Assembly (NCBI RefSeq): GCF_018812025.1
Contig: NC_063045.1
Span: forward strand, 56,435,957 to 56,499,956
Direction of reading: 5' to 3'
Length of the DNA: 64,000 nucleotides
Source of the DNA: Megalobrama amblycephala
Lineage: Eukaryota; Chordata; Actinopteri; Cypriniformes; Xenocyprididae
Shown here in pieces: positions 30,201-42,200 of the stretch. Position 1 is the first letter of the stretch, and each line of letters starts with the position of its first letter. A program made the position numbers and the translations under genes. The notes beneath the pieces are model-generated. The model was not told where the DNA came from, searched no databases, and worked only from the letters and a program-made list of their open reading frames with translations.

Positions 30201-33200
30201 TTTATATCTCGCAATTCTGACTTCATATCACGCAATTCTGACTTTATATCAAGTAATTCTGACTTTATATTTTGCTATTCTAACTTCATATCTAGCAATT
30301 CTGACTTTATAATTCACAATTCTGACTTTATATCTCACAATTCTGACTTTTTAATCACACAATTCTGACTTCATAACATGCAATTCTGACTTTATATCTC
30401 ACAATTCTGACTTTATATCTCACAATCCTGACTTTATATCTCACAATTTTGACTCTATGTCACACAATTCTGTGAATTTATATCTTGCAATTCTGAGAAA
30501 AAAAAAGTCAGAATTGTGAGATGTAAACTCGCAACTGCGAGAAAAAAAGTCAGAATTGTGAGATAAAGTCGAAATTACCTTTTTTATTTTTTTTTATTTC
30601 ATGGCAGAAACAAGCTTCCATAGTTAAGCATAAGAGACTTTTTTCAAAAATATATTAAAAATCTTACAGACTTTTAAACAGTAGTGTATGCGTGTATGTG
30701 TACATAAGCATTAAGCGTCATAATAGAGTCAGAAAAAGGATTCGTAACAACGTACAAAAAACATTTTGATAACAAGACTATATTGTTCTTTTGTAGTAAT
30801 GTGCACTGATGAATCATTCACAATAAGAACTAAAAACACATATTTATAAACTTCATCAATTTTAAGTTTTTAAAACTACAGTCACAGCTAGAAAGTGCAT
30901 TTGCTGTACATTGGCAATTAGTCACAGAAAACAGCTAATGTATTGGACAGAGATGTTCTCGTTTGAGAATCTCAAGCTCTCTGTAATTACTCCTGTTGTG
31001 CCTACACTCCAGACGCTCTCAGAGGAAATTCAGCTAATTGGTGCTGGAAAGAGAAATGAGTTTGGGGCCAAACCAGTGATCTTCGGCATCGCTGCGCTCT
31101 TTACTCGTCTTCTAAACTGCGCTTTTGAGGTGCGCACGACAGCAGACAGTGTGTTTGGGTAAAAGTAAGCATATCTGTAATTGAACGTTTACATCACCCT
31201 CCAAGGTGAAACGAGGAGAACTTTAGGTCCTGTGTGCTCTTGTTTATGAGAGTTAAGGTGACCAGAAGCCTGAGGTACACAGGAAATTGAATCACACTTC
31301 CTTCCTGTAAGTCCCAGCAGCATTTGTTCTTACTCAGAACACCACACTGCAAAGAATAAAGCCTTTCAGTAGCACAAACATCACTGCACTGATGCACTGC
31401 GGCATTATGGGAAATACCATTTGCATTGTGGTGTAAATCACAATGGAGCTGATAAACATCTATCTATCTATATGTCTATCTATCTACACCACACCATTCA
31501 TTCAGCCATTCATCCGTTGTGAGAGTAACTTACGTAGTCATGGAATGCCTTGGCTTCACTGGAATGCTCACAGGTTTCTCTCCTTTCAGGTGCTGCACAA
31601 TACAAATCCCAGAATACACTGCAAAACACACAGGGATGGATGAAGCAGTAGCCATGAACAACACATCAGCACATGAGAAACATTTAATAATGTGAATCTT
31701 ACCACCACCATGAATGTAGGAATCCTGGAGGTTCTCCTAACGTTATGTTCTTCTCCCATCTTATCTGGAGAGAAAGGAGAAAATCCCACCGTAAGACTCG
31801 CTACACAGACTTTCCTTTCATTAAATGTCCACCAGCATGGTTTTTTTTGTAGTCAGGCAGGCTAATTGATCAATATTCGGTATCCACTTTTGCCGAGGTT
31901 ATGATTCCCCCTTGTGTCAGTTCCAAAATATATCAACATCTTTGTCAATGGATAATGCACATGTTTTTAAATGTAATTTGAAAATGTAAAATTTGTCAAA
32001 TCTGTTTAATTTAATTTCAGCAACACAGATTCCAAAAGAATATAATCTCAGATCTAATTTAATACAATATTTAAATTACAAATTATATTATGAGCAATAA
32101 TTTGATAATAAGATGAAAAAAAAATTCAAATTCCAGAATTTTTGGTTATTTTATTAGTTAATAATGCAACAAAAACAGAAATATTAATCTTTCAAAATCC
32201 TAAAGGCCTGTACACACCGGGAGAATAATGCGCACGATTTACGCCGACATTTAACGCCTCATGACTAAACAAAGGGCACCAATGTGAGTGTGCACACTGA
32301 CGCGAAAAACGGCAGGCGTAAAAAACGTCATTTTTAATAAAAAAAAAACGCATCGGGTTTGTTTTTTTGGTTTGAAAAACTGGCCGACCAATGAGACTGA
32401 CACTTTTGTTCACGTGCCTGGAGCTGCTGAAGTTAAGAGTAAAACATGACTTGGTGGCGCTCAAGCACAAAACTGTCTTGTCGAGCACACACTGATACCA
32501 AGACGACGAAGAGGAAGTAATTAGATGAGGAAGACCCCTACAAACTATGGGTGCTCTGCCAGTTCATGGCCACATCAATAGATGTGTATTATATGCCATT
32601 TTATTTCAGTATTTTTACTGTTTTTTTTCTTTTACATTCAAGAAATATAGTTGTCTATTTCATAAATATGTTTATTTGCACTACCGTTCACTTGCACTAC
32701 TGTCATTGTGATTATTTGCACTACCGTTTCTGACTACCATCTCCTCATGTCATGTATATGCCATATGTGCCATTTTATATCTGTATTTTTAACTTCTTTA
32801 TTGTATTAATATCATAAATATGTTTATTTGCACTACCGTTCAGCACAAGCGCCATATACTGTCAGGGAGTGAATTTTCACGTTCACTCGGCACATAGTCA
32901 GTGAAAATCGCTTGGGTATGAACATGAAAAACATCTAGAAAAACGCTGGCGATAAGCATAGGCGATAATCGTCCCGGTGTGTACGAGGCTTAAAACATTA
33001 TTTCCAGGTATAAATGGGATTTTATTTTTCAGATTTTCAATGTCCACTACTGTTCAAAAGTTTGGGGTAGGGAAGATTTTACTGTTTTTTTTAATCTCAT
33101 CATTAAAATAGTCAACATGACTACAGTGGTTCAACCTTAATGTTATGAAGTGACAAGAATACTTTTTGTACACAAAAACAAAACAAAAATAACAACTTTA

Positions 33201-36200
33201 TTTAACAAATTCATCTATCGCCTGTCATTCTGGTATACTATTTACGTTAAAGGTGCCCTAGAATCAAAAATTGAATTTACCTCGGCATAGTTGAAAAACA
33301 AGTGTTCAGTACATGGAAATGACATACATTGAGTTTCAAACTCCATTGTTTCCTCCTTCTTATATAAATCTCATTTGTTTAAAAGACCTCCAAAGAACAG
33401 GCGAATCTCAACATAACACAGACTGTTACGTAACAGTCGGGATCATTAATATGTACGCCCCCAATATTTGCATATGCCAGCCCATGTTCAAGGTATCAGA
33501 CAAGCCAGTATTGACGTCTGGATCTGCACAGCTGAATCATCAGACTAGGTAAGCAAGCAAAGACAATAGCGAAAATGGCAGATGGAGCAATAATAACTGA
33601 CATGATCCATGATAACATGATATTTTTAGTGATATTTGTAAATTGTCTTTCTAAATGTTTTGTTAGCATGTTGCTAATGTACTGTTAAATGTGGTTAAAG
33701 TTACCATCGTTTCTTACTGTACTCACAGAGACAAGAGAGCCGTCGCTATTTTCATTTTTAAACACTTGCAGTCTGTATTATGCATAAACACAACTTCATT
33801 CTTTATAAATCTCTCCAACAGTGTGTAATGTTAGCTTTAGCCACGGAGCACAGCCTCAAACTCATTCAGAATCAAATGTAAACATCCAAATAAATACTAA
33901 CTCACATGATCCGATCCATGCACTCAGCATGCATGACGAACATCTTGTAAAGATCCATTTGAGGGTTATATTAGCTGTGTGAACTTTGTAAATGCACTGT
34001 ATAACTGCACTTATAGTCGAGAGCTCGGGGGGAGGGAGCGCGCGATTTAAAGGGGCCGCAGCATGAATCGGTGCATAGTTAACGATGCCCCAAAATAGGC
34101 AGTTAAAAGAATTAATAAAAAAAAATCTATGGGGTATTTTGAGCTGAAACTTCACAGACACATTCAGGGGACACCTTAGACTTATATTACATCTTTTGAA
34201 AAGACGTTCTACGTCACCTTTAATAAAGGCCTTCTGAAGTGAATCTATGCATTTGTGTAAGACAAATATCCTTATTTAAAACTTTATAAAGTAAAATAAC
34301 AAGCTTCCGGTGCGACAGCCATAAGCATTCGACTTGCGTCTAAAAAGCGTTAACTTCCGCGGCGTAGTACACAATGACATGACGTACAATGCGTTATAAA
34401 ATAGGACATAGCGTAGAACACATTGATTTGCTTCAGAAGGCCTTTTTTTTTTACCTCCCAGAGGCACATGGAGTATGTTTTATGACCGATGGATGCACTT
34501 TTTTGGGCTCAAAAAAATCTCATCCTCCATTTACTCCCATTATAAACCTTGGAAGAGCCAGCATATTATTAATATAACTCTGATTGTGTTCGTCTGAAAG
34601 AAGAAAGTCATATACACCTAGGATGGCTTGAGGTAAATCATGGGGTAATTTTCATTTTTGGGTGAACTAACCCTAACTAAATGGTACCACAACAGCAGCT
34701 GTTTTGTTTTGTGCTTAGTGACACATTTCTAGATACAAAGTAGCTGACTTAAAATAGTCCAGTCGGAGACATGTAGAGAAGTTAACCTTACAAATCTGAA
34801 TATATCAGGCGACTTGAAGTGCCAGCCGTTCTTGTGATTGGCACTGCTTTGGAATTCGAACAATCAGAAATGATACATTATTGTGATTTCTAAGATTACT
34901 TGTACTCTTAAGTGTGTATGACTCATATGCAAATAATGGTGAGACTATAAATATCAAAGCAGTGCTTCTAAATGTCACGGTTTCTTTTACATAGATCAAC
35001 CCCACAATGCCTCAGCGACATTGAAAGGAACTCATTCAGGCATAAATGATTGTGTTTCCTCTTAAAGCATTACATCACAAATAATATCGTGAGCAGCTGA
35101 TATATAACAAAGCAAACATGCGCTTTCCTTCATAAAAAGTGGAATGAGGTGATGATCAACATGCCAGCACTGCTCCAGCATTTCTGCTGAAACAATTTAG
35201 TCGTTTTTACAGCGATGCACTGACTCTCCTCCAATCCCATTAAGTGGACACCAAACATCTAATGTGTCCTGCTTGCTCAGCATATCATCTGCGTGTAATT
35301 AAATTAGCCGGAGCCCCAGGGGGCGGGCCGATGCTTACGAGGCCCTGTGCCTGGATGGCACATCGATAAGCAGGAGCTTAAATAAAACCCCCCGCTGGCT
35401 CACCTCTGACAGGAAGGTCTGTGCCGACTTCTGGGCTCCTACATGTAACAAGTACTCATACACGTAGAGTGCTAACCTGCAAAACAGAGAGAGAGAGAAA
35501 ATCTCATTAATTCATATAAGATGCACAATAAGCATTCTGTTCCATTCTATTGGTTTCTTTTCAGATATTAAGATAATAATACAAATGTAGCTGAACAAAG
35601 GCTACATACTTTGGACTTCCAGTCTTCAATCTACAAATTAACATTAAAACATTTGTTGTCGCTGTTAAAAAGCAAGTATCACAATATCTGAGACCTAATT
35701 TAAAAAAATATATTCAGGCTATAAATATATAAATATGGTTGTGATATTAGGGCTATGAAGTGTAATACATTAATCCCAAATGAATGCAGACTAAACACAA
35801 AAATACAATAATTTAATTGCAAATATAATAATAATCATTTAAAAAAACAAAACAATGCTGCATTAATTTTTAAAAATGTTAAAAAGACCACATTAATTGC
35901 ATCTTTTGGTGTAATACCGGAATTGAATCACTCACATTCGTTTAAAGCAGGGATGCAAAGGGATGGAAAACTTCCAGTAAATTTCCAGAAACTTTCCTGA
36001 AAGTTTCCAAAAATCCTGTTAAGTTTACAGAAGTTCTGGAGATTTTCTGGAAAATTTTCCACCTCATTGCATCCCTAGTTCAAAGGCTTGGATACATTCA
36101 AGAACGAAACACTCTATGCGGATATGCAGCGAGTCAGTCATACATCTGTTCTGTGACTTTGGAAGTTTAGTTGGCAGAGAAAATAAAATACACTGTTTCT

Positions 36201-39200
36201 TGTGTACTGCATATTTATCCTTAAATCGATATTTATCCTTAAATAGATTTGATTTATATGTATAAATAGCATAAATCAAATTAGTATCTGATTGATTTCC
36301 ACATACAAAAGTGGCCATGATTGGAATTGAAAATGTCAGATTCAGTGTGATTTTTGCAGTTTACACTGTCACACAAAAACATGTGAATTTGAACCACATA
36401 GACTGAAGTGTGAAAATAGAGCCAAAGTTTCTAAAATCAACAAATGCCAAGTTTTACACATGAATATTTTTTTTTAATAGCTGTAGTGACACTTCACTCT
36501 AGCAGGCATAAAAAATAAGGAAACCCGTGTGGAAAAGGTCACGCAAAAGATTGCACTCAAACAGAGACCACAGAAAGACAAACTTTACATGCAGATCAGC
36601 TTTCCTTATGCCAAACAATCTATCAAACAAAATGAGACTTCAGAGGCATCACTTTGGCTGTCAGCATTGCCCAAAAAGTCCTTTCCTTTGAATGATGAAC
36701 ATGGACATGAACTGGAAGAAGAGAGTGGGGCCCGTGTTCATTCATCGATCTGAAGCGTTTACAGTTTTGATCACTTGACTCAACGAGGTTCATTTGAGGC
36801 CACCACAGCTCTGTACCTCCAAAGTGAAATATTTATACTCACCCAAGACATCAATGTGAGATCTGTCTTTAGCACCAGTTGTGAGTTAATATAACAGCTA
36901 AGGCATTGCCAGGTGGTTGCCAAGGTCCATTTAGTTGCTATGTGGTTGCTAGGGTGGTTATTGACTGGTTCAAATCAAATGAGCTCACTCGAAGGCTCCA
37001 TGATCCATAGATGTGGACCGGGCCCCTCTTTCTGTGTAAATCTATGGGATTTTTCATCTAATTTATCATCCGCCATGCTAAAATTCTAAGTTCCAACACT
37101 TAAAAAAAGTACTAGCACACCAGCACATGATTTGAAATATAATTCAAGCACAAATAATGGGGGACTAGTTAAAGTTAATTCACATAAGATTATGCTCTAT
37201 TCTATTCTATTCTATTCTATTCTATTCAGATATTAGGAAAACAATGCAAATGTAGCTAAATAGTTTCACAAGACTTTTGAATTCCAGTCTTAATATTATA
37301 TTACTTACTAATATTATATTCCAGTCTTTATATTATAATATAAAGATTGTGAATAAAGAATAAGTAATTAAACTCACAGTTTTCATAGTGTAATATTAAC
37401 ATTAAAACATAAAGTAAATAAAATTTAGCTAATTACCTAATAGTATTAATAATAACAATTCAATTACTAATTAATGTTAGCTATTAAAATGGACAAAAAT
37501 AATTAGAAAATGAAGGGGGAAAAAATCAATGCTGCATAATTTTTTAATGTTGGGCTAAAAACTTTACTTTTTACTTAATTTAAATAATAGGGGACTAGTT
37601 AAAGGTGTAAGTTTTTGACTGTACTAAAGCATAAAAATACCATAATATGTTTGCAGATATTTATTAAACATGCTCAGTTCATATATATTAATTTCTCTGA
37701 AAACCATTGCTACAGCCAGTTATTTTACTTTGAAATTTGCGTTCCGCGTCGGAATTTCTGTTTTTATTTCGGTCTGTGCCAGACCGCACTTTGCCAATTT
37801 ATCCAATAGTATTTGGATACCGGGTTGCCAGTTGGTGGAAAACACATGCAGCGAATTGCAGCCATGGAAGCCAGCTAACAAACTGGGTCAGAGCTTACAG
37901 ATTCTACCCGACCTAAAAGGCCTCAGCATCCATCTAAAAATCTCTATAAACGGGAGAATATTAAAACACGATATCAACTGATCATAAATCAATAAATCAA
38001 CTAATTATCTTACAGTGTGTAAGTCTCCTCGCCTTCCAATGTCAATTGAGCTCACTCCTGTTGCGTGTCTTCAAACTGGCAACCCGCGAGAGCGTCAAGT
38101 CTGAGGAGGAGGGGGCGGGGCAAACAATATTTTGAATTTGGACTGCAGTACCCATTTCAACCACTAGCTGACATTCTTACATAGAGCACCATTAAAGTTT
38201 AATTCTTTCATTTAGGTTTGCAATTTTTGTGCAAAATATACTAATCTACCGTATATTCATATATAATCTCATATGCCAATCAATACAGCTTGTAAATCCA
38301 GAGAACAGCACTTTGATAAGCTGAGTTAGGCCAGTATTCACTAGTAGTGATTTTACCTTCGATTACAAACTGTTCATCAAACGCCCCCTTAACCCTGAGT
38401 GTCAGATACTGATTAAGAGACAAGACCAATAAAACCTAATTTATTGCACATCTAATTTATCCTTTCCAAACTATAAAGAAACTTATGTCTCAACAGTTTT
38501 AGTGAAGGCAGCAATAATGACAGTGAGTGAATGCAGAACCCCAATGCGCCACAGCACATCATTTTAGTACAAATGCAAATGAGTTTCACAAGCATCTTGC
38601 CCTTCCTGTCATTACCAGAGCCTCGTAGACTCAGCGGCCGGTCGGTAATATGCCTCCAAATGAATTCTAATGAACAACCAGGACAGAGCTTACACAAAGA
38701 GACGTGCGTCCACTTATCTGCACCAAAATAAGAGTCTGTGGAATGTGAACGATTGCAGGTAGAGAAATGAATGACGAGAGAGGAAGAGAGAAGGAACATT
38801 AGAGGAACAAAAGGAGCATGAGCAGGGCTATGTGGTAAGGATAATAACTATGGATCCTGACGCAAAGAGCGCCGAAGATGAAAGGATCTGGGTGGGTGGA
38901 AAAGTGGGGGGCAATTAATACTCCAGAGGTCTAGAAACTTTGGTAATGTCATGCTGATGGGTATGACGGGAGGAGATGCGCAGTGAAAATACCCCCTAGC
39001 AGGGCTGCACAATGAACTGAATAAAAAACACAAGTACTGAAACACTTAGTGGAGAAGCTCAGATAATTTTAATTATCAAATACTATGGTGAAACATAATT
39101 ATAGCATAGGTCCGTATGTCCTTTTGGGCTATATTGTGGTATATCTGTACACACACACACACACACACACAAACACAAACAGAGGCCTAACACCAACATA

Positions 39201-42200
39201 TGACAACAGAAATCCCTGTCAATCTCTCTCTAAATGTGTATACACTTCCAAAATCCAAAAATTGTAAAAAAAAAAAAAAATATTTAAAACATTTTTAAAT
39301 AATCAAAAACGTAAAAAAAAGGATTATACTATTATTTATATAATAATTACTATTAATATTTATTTGTTTGTTTATTTATGGATGGATGCACAATATATCA
39401 AAATTAAAATTATATTGCAATATGGCTTAGTGTGATTATTAAAGAAGTCATATCATGAAAATCTAACTTTTTCCATGTTTAAGTGCTATAATCAGGTCCT
39501 CGGTGAAGCTACCAACCCAGAAAATGTGAAAAAGGACAACCGAGTAACTTTTGTGTTTGGCAAGCCTTTCTCCACAAGCATGTGAAAAAAGAGCCATTCA
39601 GATTTCACTCCCTTTGTGACATAGGAAGGTGATCTTATTATAATATTAAGTGGGTGGAGTAACTTTCTGTTGACGTTCGAAGTGTTGTCAAACAAAACAG
39701 AGGCTAGCTAGACCCTCCCTCCCCCTTCCCTCCGTTTTTCCTGAAACAGTCATGAATGCGCATTTAAAATCATTCCTGTTGGTTATTGGCTGGAGCATGT
39801 TTATTATGATTCGTGGTCCAGGCTGCACCAGTTTGTTTTTATTGCCGTTTTTGGAGCTTGTGGCGACTATAGAGACCGCGTTTTTTTACAGTGTGTTCAG
39901 GGGACAGGCAGCTAGCGGATAGTGAGGAGATGTTTGCTGTATGTGACAAAAAATGTTTTGGCCTAAAAACACGTGACATCACTTAGAGCACCTTTAATCT
40001 GCACGTTTCCACCCACAGCACCGCTATTTTGTTTTCGTAAGCGAAAACGGCGTACCAGTTCTAACGCCATGGCAAAAGTTTGAGCAAAGCATGCTAACTG
40101 TTCTGTTGTTGGCTGCACAGACGAGCACTGAACACTATTTAGAGTCTCGTTGGCTTGGATAGCCTGCAAGTTGACCATGGCAAGCTTGACTGCTAAAAAG
40201 GAGCATTTCTATCCGAGTGATATTTTGGAAAAAATATTAGACCATTCACAGCATTTGATAGCAAACGTTAGCCTGGTGTGTATGGCTCTGTTTGGCAAAC
40301 AGGTACGCTATGTATTGTGGGTGTCCATACGGATTTTGCACAAAAGATTAACATGACGGCACATGCTAGTCGATGAGTTGAATCGACTCCACAGCAACTA
40401 CATAACTATAACTTTACTAACTATTCAGAAACATCCAGTTGCATTCTAAAAGTTGTAAATGATAATAAATGATCTGTGGGGTATTTTGAGCTTAAACTTC
40501 ACATACACATTCACATACACATGGGGACACCAGAGACTTATTTTGCATCTTGTGAAAAGGGACATAATAGGTCCCCTTTTAATTGCAAAGGCTGCGATTT
40601 CATTAAATAAATATATGCGCTACAGCAGTGGTTCTCAAACCTGTCCTGGAGGACCCCCAGCCCTGCACTTTTTGTATGTCTCCCTATTTCTGACACACCC
40701 ATTTTAGGTCTTGCTGAATGAGCACATGAGTTGAATCAGGTGCGATAGATGAAGGAGACATACAAAATGTGCAGGGCTGGGGGTCCTCCAGGACAGGTTT
40801 GGGAACCACTGCGCTACATGTTTCGGAGTGAAGCCCGGCTCTGCGTTCCATCTACACGTGTGCAGCTCGTGATATAATGTTTCTGTGTCTCGGTTCACAT
40901 GCAGTAAATGCTGCTCTGAGATGCTGAAATACCATATGAAATACCAGATGCACATGTCTAAATTAACAAAGTGCCGTGCTTCACTCTGAAACCTGAAACG
41001 GCCAAAATGAAAGCTCGATGGTTTAACTTTTGAAGATGAAGAAATTAAGATGTAAGTAGCATTTTACAGTTGTACTATATGAAAACTTTTGAAAAATAAT
41101 AATTCATTACATTTACATAGCGCTTTTCTCAGCACTCAAAATGCTCTACATGGAAGGGGGAATCTCCTCAACCACCACCAATGTGCAGCATCCACCTGGA
41201 TGATGCAACGGCAGCCATATTGTGCCAGAACGTAGGGCTGGGCGATTATGGCCTAAAATCAAAACCTCGATTAATTGAACATTTTACCTCGATTACGATT
41301 AATGAACGATTATTTTATTTCTGTTTTTTTTTTTTTTTTGCCCTCATAGTTCACTGACAAGGTTTGTACTGTAAATAGCCTATGATTGACTATTAAGGTG
41401 GGATGTTTTTTTTCCCTGTTGAAAGAGTGATCTGACATCATAGCTCACTATCAGCAGTTAGGCTATTTTATCTATGGTTTATAACATTTCTCGTTGTTAG
41501 TCATACCGTCTCTCTATTAATTGTGAAGCTGTGGGTTGTAAATAGTTCCTTCAAAAGTAGAAAAAATAGATGCTATAACTTTTTTTTTTTAATTTTCTAA
41601 GCTATTTTAGTGATAAATCACAGGACAGCGCTGACAACAAGTTTCTGCGTTCCTCTGTGTGCGCGCGATCTTCACGTTTTGCCCAGCTGTTTGTGTGAGT
41701 GTTCGTGCCACATGCAGCTGCGCGAGTGCGGCATAGATATATGTATATATCTATGCGAGCGCGGTAGCTCGATATAATAATACACATCCGATCGTCTAAT
41801 CGCTCGAATGTCCAAACCATAAAACAAATACAACTGACAAAGTTTAGTGAAGACGCAAGGCGCAAGGCTCACCGCTCGCGCGCCATCACTATGTGTTGAA
41901 CCGGCGTTCACCTCCTTGTTTTGCTTTTATGCCACTGACTGGACGGGGCGGAGTCACGTGGCTACACACGCAGTTATGTTTTTAAGGGGGAAGTATTAAC
42001 AGGATTAAAAAACCGAAATAACCGACATGGGAAAATTACGTCGGTTAGAGGTTCTGAATTTCGGTTTCGATTACTTTTCGATTAATCGTCCAGCCCTACC
42101 AGAACACCCACCACACACCAGCATATTGGTAGAGAGGAGACAGAGTGATGAAGCCAATCAGCATATATGGGGATTACTAGGAGGCCATGATGACGGACAG

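Larger units (their letters stand above)
582..31533 (-). other. ssbp2: ssbp2 intron 4 (about 31 kb)
   Basis: The intron lies between exon 4 (donor GTAAGT at 31533-31528) and exon 5 (acceptor CAG at 584-582). At about 31.0 kb it is the largest here, and most identifiable sequence in it is transposon-derived. I found no further exon of this gene and no convincing gene on the opposite strand. Confidence 0.85.
31765..35403 (-). other. ssbp2: ssbp2 intron 2 (3.6 kb)
   Basis: Donor GTGAGC follows exon 2 and acceptor TCTCTCCAG precedes exon 3. The middle (32204-34676) is occupied by DNA transposons. The ends (31765-32200 and 34680-35403) hold no recognised feature apart from AT-rich sequence near 31980-32160 and a GC-richer stretch just downstream of exon 2 (35310-35400, CCCCAGGGGGCGGGCC). 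Confidence 0.9.
35508..37560 (+). repeat. Old direct duplication (35508-35900 and 37177-37560)
   Basis: The two segments share TTAATTCAnATAAGAT, CAGATATTAnGA, AATGCAAATGTAGCT, CCAGTCTT, ACATTAAAACAT and CAATGCTGCAT in the same order, at roughly 1.67-kb spacing. Between them lie a short hAT MITE (35948-36077) and single-copy sequence. The 37177 copy begins with a (TCTAT)n run. Confidence 0.6.

Noticed and set aside
29223..30368. Long ORFs of 139-198 codons with KSELLD or SNSDFIS repeats as a coiled-coil protein gene
   Set aside because: They arise from a 21-bp tandem array inside a MITE and are open on both strands at once. No promoter, splice sites or family match.
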